A DNA stretch of 64,000 bases. Source: Cheiracanthium punctorium (taxonomy: Eukaryota; Arthropoda; Arachnida; Araneae; Cheiracanthiidae). Position 1 is the stretch's first letter. Every line of letters starts with the position of its first letter. Of this stretch, positions 9,981 through 19,946 are shown in pieces. The DNA lies in NCBI GenBank assembly GCA_038373885.1, contig JAWZYV010011907.1, positions 186,001 through 250,000 of the forward strand. Direction: 5' to 3'. The notes beneath the pieces are model-generated. The model had not been told where the DNA came from. It was given only the letters and a program-made list of their open reading frames with translations, and did no database searches. The translations under genes were made by a program, and so were the position numbers.

Positions 9981-10583
9981 GCTTGCCCCCCCCACACACA
10001 CACAAAGATGCGCCTGTAGTTAAACTACTAGTGAGGTAAAAACGAAAATTTTGCTGGTACAAACGGGTACAAACGAGGTACAAACGATTGGCACCGTTAA
10101 TTTTTGAAAATTCGTTGGTGGGGGGGCTGGCGAAATGCTTGTCCCCCCCACACACAAAGATACGCCTGTAGTTAAACTACTAGTGAGGTACAAACGAAAA
10201 TTTTGCTGGTACAAACGGGTACAAACGAGGTACAAACGATTGGCACCGTTCATTTTTGAAAATTCGTTGGTGGGGGGGCTGGCGAAATGCTTGCCCCCCC
10301 CCCACACACAAAGATGCGCCTGTAGTTAAACTACTAGTGAGGTACAAACGAAAATTTTGCTGGTACAAACGAGGTACAAACGATTGGCACCGTTTATTTT
10401 TGAAAATTCGTTGGTGGGGGGGCTGGCGAAATGCTTGCCCCCCCCCCCACACACACAAAGATGCGCCTGTAGTTAAACTACTAGTGAGGTACAAACGAAA
10501 ATTTTGTTGGTACAAACGGGTACAAACGAGGTACAAACGATTGGCATCGTTCATTTTTGAAAATTCGTTGGTGGGGGGGCTAG
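9981..10583 (-). repeat. Right-arm tandem array of the foldback element, ~4 units
   Basis: These are the same units as the left array but reverse-complemented. AAAATTCGTTGGTGGGGGG occurs near 10112, 10262, 10406 and 10561, each with (CA)n, GTAGTTAAACTACTAG and GGTACAAACG octamers. There are about four units against fifteen in the other arm. Conceptual ORFs across it are repeat artefacts. Confidence 0.92.
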
Positions 10584-10734
10584 GCATTTCGCCAGCCCCC
10601 CCCACAAGGAAACGCTTATTGTGAAGATACCAATGAGGTACAAACGAAAAGTTTGCTGGTACAAACGAGGTACAAACGATCTGAAACATTTTCATCGAAA
10701 TCGGTTTTGGTGGGGGGGCTGGCGAAATGCACCT
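10584..10734 (-). repeat. Right outer arm unit of the foldback element
   Basis: This is the inverted counterpart of 3695-3857, ending GGCGAAATGCACCT at 10734. It shares the divergent outer-unit sequence and the 18-bp self-complementary borders. It is followed directly by the second 9-bp CCCTTCTTC at 10735-10743. Confidence 0.85.
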
Positions 10735-10743
10735 CCCTTCTTC
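10735..10743. repeat. 9-bp target site duplication, right copy
   Basis: CCCTTCTTC is identical to 3686-3694. LINE coding continues immediately after it. Confidence 0.93.
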
Positions 10744-10871
10744 GCACTTTGGAGCTGCCACCTTCTTTCTCCGGCCCTTTCCCCGTCTTCATTAGACATG
10801 CTATTGCCTCCATATCTACACGCCGAGGTGTAATGCTCTTCCTGCGTCAGCTTTCTCTCTACTCTGCATAA
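10744..10871 (+). pseudogene. LINE ORF2, C-terminal end (right of the insertion)
   Basis: Continuing from the codons interrupted at 3694, the frame reads on from 10744 (R-T-L-E-L-P...) to a TAA at 10869-10871. It gives about 42 further residues rich in F, L, S and R. No stop interrupts this part. The continuity of frame across the 9-bp duplication is the main evidence that the two LINE parts are one copy. Confidence 0.8.
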
Positions 10872-11135
10872 CGTCTCTCTTTTGCCCTTTGGGTTGTTTT
10901 GCTCACTTCTCTCCATCGCTTTCACGGGGTTACCCCCCACCAGGTTCCTTCGGACGGCCCCCCGGCTTGGCTCTCGCTTCTCTCGCTGTGTCTCTTTGTC
11001 ATCTTGCACATCAGAAGTACTAAGAGCTTCGTAACAGTGGGTCTGGTACCACAGAACAAGTGAGATAACGGCTCTCCAGCCATAAATCTCCAAAAACCCG
11101 CCCCTCTTGAGGGGGGTCTTCAAACTTCAAATGAA
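10872..11135 (+). mobile_element. LINE 3' untranslated region (approximate end)
   Basis: This GC-richer, C/T-rich stretch continues the base composition of the LINE. It contains TTACCCCCCACCAGG and ends near a CCCCTCTTGAGGGG palindrome, after which AT-rich DNA resumes. No poly-A tail is obvious, so the end is approximate. Confidence 0.55.
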
Positions 11136-11807
11136 GAATGTTCAGCATGTTTATCTTTGTTTCACAACCATCTTAAAGCTCATCAGTATCAAGGGCAAAA
11201 AGGGCTTTTCTTACCAGTTGCTTTCTATAATGCATTTAGAAGGATCGGATTATTCCCAAGTCAAAAGGCTGAAGTAGACTGGTACAAATGGGTGGAGGAA
11301 AGTTCCATTCGTACATAATCTAAGTGTAGTTAAACAAGAGCAGTGCATTGATCTACAAATAAAATCTACAATTTTTTCTTTTGTAAGTGCATCTTCATAG
11401 CCAATCTTCTTCTGAAATCTACAGAGATTTTGGGTCATCCAAGCCTTGGTTGAAGATCTCTGCTACCTTCTTTCCTTCTTGAGAGCCCGAAGAGATTTTC
11501 CAACTCTTAATTTTTTGAGATAAAAAAAATTCATATTAAAAAATCTAATTAAAATTTTTAGACGATTGAAAATTTAAAAGAGGGCCAAATAAATGTGCTA
11601 TCAACGGTAAAAAGAATTTTCGCTTATTAGATTTTTTGATGCGACAGTTTCAATTTGAAATTGTGAAAATTTACTTGAAAAGTGGTCTTCCTTTTAAAAA
11701 TCTAAAACTTTAAATTTATTTGAAGAAGAATACTATGTAGCTTCCGATGGTGTAAAAAAAATATAGTTTGGGGATGAAAATTTAGCTTGCGGTGTAATTC
11801 AAAATGT

Positions 11808-11855
<48 letters not shown>

Positions 11856-12292
11856 AACAAAACTGGACAATATATAAAATAACAAAAACTATTAATCCAA
11901 TTAATTTTAATTTTTTGACATTAGCTTTCTCTTGTCCTATTTAGTCAGAGTGCCAAATTTGGACCAGAACACATGAATAATCTAGACGCCTATAGCAAAT
12001 AAACAATCTTAACAAGATTTCTTTTATATATATATACATAGATAACAGCAGGGATGCAGAATATGTCCGATCCGGCAATCTAGGATCGGGGGGGGGGGGG
12101 GGGGGGGTGGGGGGGGGAAATTTTAGCCATCTGGGGGATATTTTGCAGAAAAATATATAACTGATTTTGATTAACAATGAATTTTAACATTCTCTAAGTT
12201 GTTATTTCCCTTTTCTATTTTTAATTGACTTTTTACTCTTACTGAATGGGTGAGCAAAAATAGAAAAGAATTTAGATTTAATAATGAGAATA
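11136..12292. other. Non-coding stretch with poly-A, poly-G and a dispersed repeat
   Basis: No gene is supported. A minus-strand 62-codon frame at 11250-11438 resembles nothing I recognise. An A-run of about 40 lies at 11810-11851. The segment after it (about 11854-11990, with TTAGCTTTCTCTTGTCC) recurs at 54412-54560, so it is a dispersed repeat. A long G-run lies at 12090-12118. Confidence 0.5.
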
Positions 12293-13155
12293 CAATAGAA
12301 CCTCGATTATCCGAAGTAATTGGGACCGAACCTACTTCAGATAATCAAAATTTTCGGATAATTGAGAATTCTTCAATAATCATCTAGTTTAATATGTAGT
12401 AGCGTCATTGAACTGTTATTATAACTATTTTAACTCTATAGTCATAAGAGAGTTACAACTCAAAATAAATTAAAATTATAAATGAAAATAAATTTATTTC
12501 TGAAACAAAAACTTACAATGGTTTAAATGCAGGGGCGTAGCAGCGTTAGGAGGGTCATAACCCCCCCCCCCCCCCCATGAGAAATTTATTGCCATACAAA
12601 ATGTATATTCTTCACTAAATTATCACACACATGTATACATATATATGAGTTGTAGTAGTCGTAACCCCTCCCCCCCCCCCATGAAAAATTTCTGGCTACG
12701 CCCCTGTTTAAATGGAAGCTTCATCTGCTGTAAATTGGCCATCCTTTGCCGGACAGCTCTATCCTGAAGTTTTCTTATAAGCATGAGCTCAGAGGAATTC
12801 AGGTCAGAGGGTGCAATAACTTTCGATTGTTCTGGGACTCGACAGAATGGAATTCCAAATTTTGAAATTGGGTGTGTTTTTGTTTAGAACAAGGATGTTT
12901 GAATGTTGGAAGAGTACACTCATACCGAGAATTGAGCTTGCGGGAAGGAATTCTATAAAAGGGAATTCCAAAATATTTATCTGCACTCGTAGTTTGGAAA
13001 GGACGAATTGCATACAAAAGTAATGTGGGGGAAAAAAAAAAAAAAATGTATGTTTGTTAAGAGAAATTTTGGATGATAGTAGAAAGTGAAAAAAAAAAGT
13101 GAAGAAGAAATCGACTTCGGTTAACTGAGAGTTTTGCTTAATCGAGGTTCTACTG
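12293..13155. mobile_element. pogo/Tigger-type element, non-autonomous
   Basis: The ends CAATAGAACCTCGATTATCC and, inverted, CAGTAGAACCTCGATTAAGC sit between TA dinucleotides (12291-12292 and 13156-13157). TA duplication and the 'agaacctcgatta' terminus are typical of pogo/Tigger elements. The coding remains are too decayed to assign. A hAT MITE is inserted at 12530-12706. Confidence 0.8.
12530..12706. mobile_element. hAT MITE, 177 bp, GGGGCGTAGC type
   Basis: The termini are CAGGGGCGTAGC and, inverted, CAGGGGCGTAGCCAG. A perfect 8-bp duplication TTTAAATG lies at 12522-12529 and 12707-12714. The inner part has C-runs near both ends and TTGCCATACAAAATGTATA. Related copies lie at 38725-38840 (partial) and 53258-53449. 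Confidence 0.9.
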
Positions 13156-14388
13156 TACTCTTCTTAATAAGTGTTCAAGTTTCAAGGAAAACATTCTTGA
13201 AACAGAATTTAATGAAAAAAATTTTGAATTCTGAAAAGAAACCATCCCTTTTAGATCAAGAAAGTGGTATTATAAAGAAGCTTGTACCAATCCTGATGTA
13301 ACCAGAAATAGTTTATCTCCTTGAAACCTGGTTGAAAATTAGCAGTGAGTGTGTTTGTGAATTTGTTGCCTCTGTTATTGGAAATCACATTTATAAACAG
13401 AACCATGAAATCTAATAATCCCGTATTTATTTCTTGGAATGGACCACTGCATAAAGCTACAGAATTATTAAAAGCATCCTTAAACAGACATTTCCAAGAG
13501 GGAAATTATCATATTACTAGATTTTCTTCAAGAAACATACTCAAGAACTGCAAAAATCCAAACTTATTGACAACATTTGCAAAGACATGGGAGATCAGAT
13601 TTTCTCAATAACTGACCATTTATAAAAAAAGATAATCAAAATCTTTATTTATTTGTTAGTTAAAACTGTGCAATTATTAATAAATATGAGGCATAAGAAT
13701 TGGATTAAAACTTAATGCATTACATTTGTTTACCATTTAAATACCTAGGCATGATACAAGTTCAGTTACAGGTTCTTAAAGATGTACATTTCAAATCTTT
13801 ATACATCTATGTGGTAATACACAATTTATATGTCTATAACATATTGTAAAATTTGGGGGAAATTTTCATATGGATTGGGGGATATCTTGGGAGTAAAACC
13901 ATTTTAAGCACTCTTGGATAACACATTGATACACTACACATGAACACCTGTATTAGTGGGAAATTTTATACCGAGAAAAGAACATTTAGTAAAACTCTGA
14001 ATTAGTAAGTTTTTTTTTTAAAGAAATTTTAATTATTAAAAGAAAGAAATTGAGATATTTAGATTTTTTTTTTCAAAATGAGTTCCCTCCCCTGCAGACA
14101 CACAGCACCATCTGGTGGGAGGAATAAAAATACTTCGTAACAATATATCAACAAAAACAAAAATGGGTAAATCAATTTTAAAGAGCAAAAATTTTTCTCT
14201 AGCTTTTTAATAACTACAAAACACAACTCCATTATAAAAACAGATTCAAACAAAGAACATATTTCCTTCTTAATGTATACAGATATTTTGGTTAGTTTAA
14301 AATAGTAGAAAATACAGTAAAGTAAAGAGAAGACAAATGTCAAAGACAGGAAGGTCTATAACAAAGACAAAAACAATTTATAAATTAC
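13156..14388. other. Intron or intergenic DNA, no supported gene
   Basis: This DNA is AT-rich. A plus-strand 88-codon frame at 13345-13611 and the preceding ~150 bp look faintly like a decayed transposase, but no domain can be named. The last ~1 kb before 14388 would be the intron downstream of the coiled-coil exon at 14389. Confidence 0.4.
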
Positions 14389-14556
14389 CATTAGTCAAGT
14401 CTGCAATGGCCTTTTCTTTTATTTTGTTACACTTTTCAAAGTCCATGATCTGCTCAACAGACTTTATAGCACGAGTATGAAATTCCTTGATTTTCTCACT
14501 GCTTACTAATTCACATTTCTCTAACACTTCAATCAAATGCAACAGAGCTGTAAGTT
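14389..14556 (-). CDS. Coiled-coil protein gene, exon 10 of those visible
   Basis: The acceptor is TTTCAG just above 14556 and the donor GTAATT just below 14389, read on the minus strand. The 168-bp exon is phase 1 at both ends and open throughout. It encodes 56 residues with leucine/isoleucine heptads (L-T-A-L-L-H-L-I-E-V-L-E-K-C...) ending K-E-K-A-I-A-D-L-T-N. The donor shows that the gene continues to lower coordinates, but no further exon is recognisable before the LINE. The segment L-x-x-V-L-E-[KR]-C-E also occurs in the exon at 16939-17049, suggesting exon duplication. Confidence 0.82.
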
Positions 14557-14855
14557 CTGAAACATGAAAAGATAAAAATTAATGCACTGAAAATGTATAA
14601 ATCACAATTTTATTACTCCTTTAAAGATTAATCCATGGTTACTCCATTTGAAAATCAACTTATTAAACACAATCATAATATTTTAATTTGTTTTTCACTA
14701 AAATGAAACTGCTAACGAGTTTTTTCTCCATAAAATAATTGATTAACTTTGAAATTATACTTCCCTGAAAATTTATTGTTGTCAAGAAAATATTTATATT
14801 TTCAAATATTCATAATTTAATAAGTATGTTATGGTAAATGTGATTAATCTAGTAA

Positions 14856-15026
14856 CTATACATAAATACACTATTCTTTGGTTTTTACAGCCTTTGGGCA
14901 AGACATATTGAGCAGCTTTTTAAAATTATGTTTGTAATTGAAGATCTGAAAGAACTCCTCCTACCTCCACCCAATGAAGAAATTAGAAAATCAAGTCAAG
15001 TCGTGTCACCAAGTAGAAAAATCTAA
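14856..15026 (+). other. Short open frame resembling a terminal coding exon (unidentified)
   Basis: A plus-strand frame is open from 14856 to a TAA at 15024-15026. A possible acceptor TTTTTACAG ends at 14890, after which 44 codons read L-W-A-R-H-I-E-Q-L-F-K-I then E-D-L-K-E-L-L-L-P-P-P-N. Composition is protein-like and unlike the surrounding intron. It lies antisense inside an intron of the coiled-coil gene. It may be a decayed transposon or retrocopy fragment, or a real exon. I do not recognise the family. Confidence 0.3.
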
Positions 15027-15104
15027 TTTTCTGTAATATTATGAAATACATTAGATTATGTTTCAATCAGCTTAAAATTCAGCAATTTAGGATATTTTAC
15101 TATA

Positions 15105-15305
15105 TGAGATTAACATATTGTGAAGTATAACTAAGCAATATTATTTGTAAACGCATTTTAAAAAATATTTTTCTTTCATTGTTCTGAAATTATTCAGCTG
15201 AATATGTAGAAATATTCGGATACAACTATTCAGCTGAATACCTAGTCAGTATTCAGCTTACCAAATATTCGGCAAAACAGCCGAATATTCCCTGCATCCC
15301 TATTA
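15105..15305. repeat. Dispersed repeat with ATTCAGCTGAATA palindromes
   Basis: The segment from GAAGTATAACTAAGCAATATT to GAATATTCCCTGCATCCC recurs at 51258-51436. It contains ATTCAGCTGAAT palindromes and ATATTCGG/CCGAATATT words. The end resembles a hAT-type terminus (GGGATGCAGGGAATATTCGG on the other strand), but the other end was not found. Confidence 0.6.
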
Positions 15306-15378
15306 CTAATACACTGTTTTATTGTATTTCTAGCAAGTATAAATTGTTAAAACTGTACAAAAACTCATACTGTTGGAC

Positions 15379-15460
15379 TGACAACCCCATGGACAGGCCC
15401 GAATGCCCACCATGGTCAAGCGAACATGGTAGACATTCGGGCCTGGCCATGTGGTTGTCA
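15379..15460 (+). ncRNA. Pre-miRNA-like hairpin (candidate)
   Basis: Two 36-nt arms (15379-15414 and 15425-15460) pair at 32 of 36 positions around a 10-nt loop (GTCAAGCGAA). The core GGCCCGAATG pairs perfectly with CATTCGGGCC. Arm and loop sizes are those of a microRNA precursor. It could also be a transposon end or an LTR edge, since possible promoter-like DNA follows. No conservation or expression can be judged here. Confidence 0.4.
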
Positions 15461-15540
15461 ATCGAATGTTATAGAGTTGTGGCATCTGACCTTCATTCAC
15501 CACCAGTATTTGTGCACCAACTGAACTGTTCAGAGAATTA

Positions 15541-16938
15541 ACGTCGGAATTAACTCTAGCGACGTTCCAGATCCCTTTCAGTATCTATGGTTCATGAGAC
15601 TAGAGTCGAGCGCCACCTCACTTGTACTGCTGTGCAGCCAGTATGCAAATACTGTGTAGAGTATAAGAAGCTTGCACGTGCGGTACTCGCAGCAGCATAA
15701 TTTTGTCAGTTCCCTAGTTAGCGCTAGCGTATAGCTGAGTGCGTAATGCCTGACCGTACTATGGCGGCTCTTGCACCTAGAACTTTTTAATTTATATCCC
15801 GATAGTCTTTGTTCTGATATTTTGTTTGTTGAGTTTTAATAAAAGTTGTTAGTTACTGTTTACTTCGTCTTTTAATCAAATTAATGATGATCAAGCAAGA
15901 AAGTAAAAACCTTCTGATATAAGTGAAGTGTGGCTTCCAAAAAAAAAATTTAGGAGACCCACAGAGTTTTGGTGGGTTCCCTCCACACTTTATGTAAGTA
16001 AGTACATGTTAGAACCTCTGAAAAAGTCCTCCAACCAAGGGCCTCTATAAGTTTCTTGTGTAGCCTTAAAAAAAAAAAAAAAAAAACTAGCTCTTGTATT
16101 AATAATATTTAACTATATGATTACAGCAATTTGCATATTAATGGAATTAAATAAAGAACAGTATAAATGTTTGTTTCAATGACTACAGGTGGGAATAGCC
16201 AATTGTTTATTTCAAATGTTCGAATGCCACCTAGTGCAAAACGGTAACACTATCTGACATGTTATCCAATCTCTACATAAAAACTATTTACCTACTATTA
16301 TTGTTGTGACTGACTCCATTTGTTAAAAACATATTCTTTTCTGCAAAAATGACAACAGGAAGATTTAAGGTCTTTCTTTGTGGGAAATTGCTTTGTTTTT
16401 AATTTAGAAAAGGATTGTTTCTTTCTGCTTATTATAATTTTGTCACACTTAGTGTTTACAAAGTCTGTTTGTGTATTTGAATAGTATTAATAAAGTATTT
16501 TATTATAAGTTTCTGCTGTTTGAGATACAGCAATTGTGTACTAATAAAAGACACTTCTGATTTAATATTTGAAAATTTGGTAATGTGCTGATAACGGACT
16601 TGTCTCATATCGCTAATGGCCATTGTGAAAATCTAATTATTGTTTTACTTATTCTGTTGTTTTACTAATACACTGTTTTATTCTATTTCTAGCAAATATA
16701 AATTGTTAAAACTATACAAGAACTATATTTCATAAAAATCGCATTTATATGTACATCAACTTATGTGGCCTCCTTCACTACTGCCAAATTAACAAGTGGC
16801 TTCTAATGTTGAAAAAGTTCAACTTTTGCATAGCCTGTAAGCACACTAACATATTTTAGCAATACTATTAAATAAAATTCTGAAAACTATACAATATATT
16901 TAACTAAAGTGATTGATATGAATGAATATGGACATTAC
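15541..16938. other. Intron with LTR-like GC-richer segment
   Basis: 15541-15780 is GC-richer than its surroundings and contains GTATAAGAAG, with TTTTAATAAAAG at about 15835. This combination resembles an LTR promoter and poly-A signal, but clean LTR borders and duplications were not found. 15945-16060 resembles 26400-26480 (AGTTTTGGTGGGTTCC..., TTAGAACCTCT). The rest is plain AT-rich intron. Confidence 0.35.
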
Positions 16939-17049
16939 CTGCTGCATGACTCATTTTTAGCTTGCCAACTTCATCAAGCATATCTTTTGCTTTGTTTGTA
17001 GCTTCTATTTCACAGCGTTCAAGTACTTTTACCAAATCAGAAAGAGTTT
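16939..17049 (-). CDS. Coiled-coil protein gene, exon 9 of those visible
   Basis: The acceptor TTAATAG and donor GTAATG bound a 111-bp, phase 1-1 exon of 37 codons: E-T-L-S-D-L-V-K-V-L-E-R-C-E then M-L-D-E-V-G-K-L-K-M-S-H-A-A. It is the shortest exon seen. It resembles the first part of the exon at 14389-14556. Confidence 0.82.
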
Positions 17050-17337
17050 CTATTAATGAATGCATAGAATTATTACAAAGTATACAGATGCATTACAATA
17101 TGCAATGTCAGATTTAGTATGCATGATACAAAAAAATTGACAAAATAACTGAATTTTTCTTTCAAAAAATTGTCTACAGTAACTTTTAGAATTAAGAACA
17201 GAACAATAACATTTAGTCGCTAAATACTACATTTTGTTTAGACTTTGTTGATTTTTTGTTTGGGTTGGGAGAGAGTGGCTATAATGATAACTGTGCTAGA
17301 TTATTTGCAATTCATATAGAACAAAAAATACATATAC

Positions 17338-17526
17338 CACATTGAGCTATTTGAGAATTCAATTTGTCTTGTAGTGCTGCATTGGCATCCAAAAGATTCT
17401 CAACATCCATTGCAGATTTATTTTTAAGGTTCTCAATTTCAGACTTTAGCTGGTTAATGGTCAGTTCAGCTTCTTGGAATTCTTTTGCATGTTGCTCAAG
17501 TTTTGCCAGATTTTCTGAATGAGTCA
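17338..17526 (-). CDS. Coiled-coil protein gene, exon 8 of those visible
   Basis: The acceptor TGTGTAG and donor GTATAT bound a 189-bp, phase 1-1 exon. Its 63 residues include the clear heptad run L-T-I-N-Q-L-K-S-E-I-E-N-L-K-N-K and a second run ending A-A-L-Q-D-K-L-N-S-Q-I-A. The (CA)n just upstream of the acceptor forms its polypyrimidine-like tract. Confidence 0.87.
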
Positions 17527-17647
17527 CTACACACACACAAAAATAAAATAAAGTAATATAATATATACATATATATAAAATTATAAATTATTATAAGAGG
17601 AGAGTTTTGAAAGTAGTCAAAACAACATTATCTTATATTACATCTTA

Positions 17648-17649
17648 GC

Positions 17650-17693
<44 letters not shown>
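17648..17693. repeat. Poly-A tract
   Basis: An uninterrupted run of more than 40 A lies in the intron between coiled-coil exons. No retroposon body is recognised next to it. Confidence 0.9.
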
Positions 17694-17696
<3 letters not shown>

Positions 17697-18148
17697 ATTC
17701 ATGGAATTTCTATTCAGAGATAACACTAATAATTCTGTTCTATAAAATACACTTTAGTTTTAGTTTAATTCTTTTTAAACTGGAAAGCTTCTTTTTTTTT
17801 TCTTTTCGAAGGCAGCACTTTTCTATATGTAACTTTTAGCTTTTAAATGCACATTAAAGAATGATTAAAATTTGAAATTTATCTAAAAATTATGCTTTTA
17901 AAATTTTTATTGGTTATTGCTGGGACATGGCCAGGGGGTGGGCCATGGTAGACCGGCCCCCTCCTGAAATTTGAATTTTTATTGTTAATTGAACATATCA
18001 TGCCTTTTTGTTACAAATTTTTCTGCTAGTTGTTGATAATTTATATTTCCTATTTTCTCAGGAAATTAGTACTTTCTATCCAAATTTGTTCAAAATAGTA
18101 CATAAAGAAAAGAAAAAAAGAAATAATTAAAAAAAGAATAATAATTAC

Positions 18149-18340
18149 CATTTTTTAAAATTAAATTGTCTTCTAGTTCTTTATTAAGGTTCCTCAATTT
18201 GGCAATTTCGCTTTTATTAGAGTTAATTTCAATTACTAAAGTTGCGACCTCTTTCCTGTGTTTACCAATTAGATTTAAAGCTTCATCCAGCTTAAATTTC
18301 ACTTCACCCAGTTCTTTACTGGCACACTCTTTTACAGATT
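18149..18340 (-). CDS. Coiled-coil protein gene, exon 7 of those visible
   Basis: The acceptor AACTAG and donor GTAATT bound a 192-bp, phase 1-1 exon of 64 codons. Heptads run through C-A-S-K-E-L-G-E-V-K-F-K-L-D-E-A-L and I-A-K-L-R-N-L-N-K-E-L-E-D-N-L. No internal stop is present, and a plus-strand frame over the same region is a shadow. Confidence 0.87.
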
Positions 18341-19060
18341 CTAGTTACAAATGAAAAATCAAAGTTTATTCATAAATTTATTAGGTAAAATAAAATGCTT
18401 TTATTAATACTGAAATTTTAGAGTAAATATATCAATAATAAAAAGGTATCATAAGTAAAATAATCACTTGATATCAAAGTAGTCAAAATTACAAAAAAGA
18501 GCTTCATAGCTCTTTTGAACACAAATCAAAATTAATTAATTACACGAGGGACTTGAAAATATTCTAGATGCATACATGCCAACTCTGCGAATCAGAAAAT
18601 CTTACCTTTCAAGTACATTAATGCATATATATGCAATTTCTAAAATAATTAATCACACGCTTATAATAAATAATTTATTATAAGTGGAGGGGAGATACTA
18701 AATCTTTAATAGACAGCCTTTACAGAATATTTAAAATACATAGCAAAATATTTGAATATATTTATGAAAAATACAAACAAATCGATGCCTGGAACCGCTA
18801 CTGTTAGTCTTTACTACTAATAATTTCTTTCATAGCAATCTTTTTAATGCATATAATGATAAGTATAGTTAAATATCTTATAAAATACGTTTAAATATAA
18901 TTTAATAAAATGAAGTTTTGGATCAGCTCAAATGCATATTTGTAGCATAAAAGCACAGATTTATAGCAACGAATTTTAATTGAAAGGTCATTAACAGTTT
19001 TTGCATGATCAATACAAGTGTTTGCACACATGCACGCACGCACGCGCACGCGCGCACACA

Positions 19061-19124
<64 letters not shown>

Positions 19125-19136
19125 CATTTAATTGTA
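18341..19136. other. Intron, including (CA)n and a long A-run
   Basis: The intron is AT-rich, with an ACGC/CA microsatellite at 19026-19072 followed by about 48 A (19073-19122). No gene is visible. The antisense frames over the tract are low-complexity artefacts. Confidence 0.7.
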
Positions 19137-19276
19137 CAGTCAATTCGGAATTTAAGGACCTCTATGGGACCTCGGCAAGTAGGACGTTAAATTGAAAGCT
19201 TTTAAAAGGTATTAGAAAACGGTCAGAACTTCATCAGAATCGCTAAATCAAGGGTTGTAAAATCACGAGTTGACTG
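19137..19276. mobile_element. TA-flanked MITE, 140 bp
   Basis: CAGTCAATTCGGAATTTAAG and, inverted, CAGTCAACTCGTGATTTTAC form the ends, and TA lies at 19135-19136 and 19277-19278. It fits a mariner/pogo-type MITE. Confidence 0.72.
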
Positions 19277-19315
19277 TATATGTGATGTTGATCATATACT
19301 TCTTTATTAAATATA

Positions 19316-19946
19316 CAGTTGAGAGCCAAAAATCCGTTGACCTAAAATCCGCAAAGATCCGAAATCCGCACGCCTTCTCTCATGTAAATAATAAAACTGG
19401 AAGTCATCCACCAGTGATGAAATTGTTCAAAAGTGTCTAGAATCTAGATAAATATGATTCTGATGATAAAAACTTGGGTAATAATAATAATAAAATCTGT
19501 TTGATAAAAGTTTAAAGTTAAGAGAAGAATAACTTCAATTTTTAGAACAGCAAAGTTCTGTAACAAAACAAGAATTAATGATAATATACAATTTGCAAAA
19601 ATGGATAAAGAAAAGAAAGAAAAAAAAAATAAACTGAAAGTAGACAAAAATAATATTTTAAAATAAATCACCATAGAACATGCATTCAAAATTAGAAAAA
19701 GGAAATTTTGAAACCATTTGGTTTGCTAGTCTTCATGTAATTTTCTTCTTTTTACTCCTATGCTTTTGTATTTAATGTGAAAATACAAGTGAAATACTTT
19801 TGACTGTTTTTACTTCTTTGTAATTGTATTCTTCTTTTTTAAAATCCGAAATGTAATGATTTATCTTTTATGGCCCGAAATCTGCAAAATCCTAAAATCC
19901 ACACAAGCCATGGTCCCAAGCTGTGCAGATTTCTGGCTCTCTACTG
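19316..19946. mobile_element. pogo/Tigger-type MITE, 631 bp
   Basis: The ends CAGTTGAGAGCCAAAAATCC and, inverted, CAGTAGAGAGCCAGAAATCT are flanked by TA (19314-19315, 19947-19948). AAATCCG words are repeated near both ends. The interior is AT-rich and non-coding. Confidence 0.8.

Larger units (their letters stand above)
3695..10734. mobile_element. Foldback/MULE-like transposon, 7,040 bp, inserted in LINE ORF2
   Basis: Both ends read AGGTGCATTTCGCCAGCCC inwards in opposite orientation. The inverted arms stay almost identical for at least ~160 bp (differences: a C-run length, a G/T, a missing 8-bp TTTGTACC-type repeat). Each arm then changes into a tandem array of the same ~145-bp unit, with 15 units on the left and about 4 on the right, in mirrored orientation. 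A perfect 9-bp direct duplication flanks the whole. Long inverted arms made of internal tandem repeats, unequal arm lengths and 9-bp duplications are the hallmarks of Foldback elements; MULEs also make 9-bp duplications. No transposase gene is visible in the core. The core holds other, mostly broken, transposons, so the copy is non-autonomous. The near-identity of the arms implies recent insertion. Confidence 0.88.

Noticed and set aside
9967..10761. Open frames across the right array, up to 193 codons
   Set aside because: Same repeat artefact in reverse orientation; the longest runs from unique LINE sequence into the array antisense to LINE coding.
15371..15900. Solo LTR starting TGTTGGACTG with TATA- and AATAAA-like words
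   Set aside because: No 5-bp duplication or convincing CA end could be found, so kept only as a possibility in the gap note.
18891..19195. Poly-F, poly-K and Thr/His-rich frames
   Set aside because: Translations of the (CA)n and A-run; low complexity.
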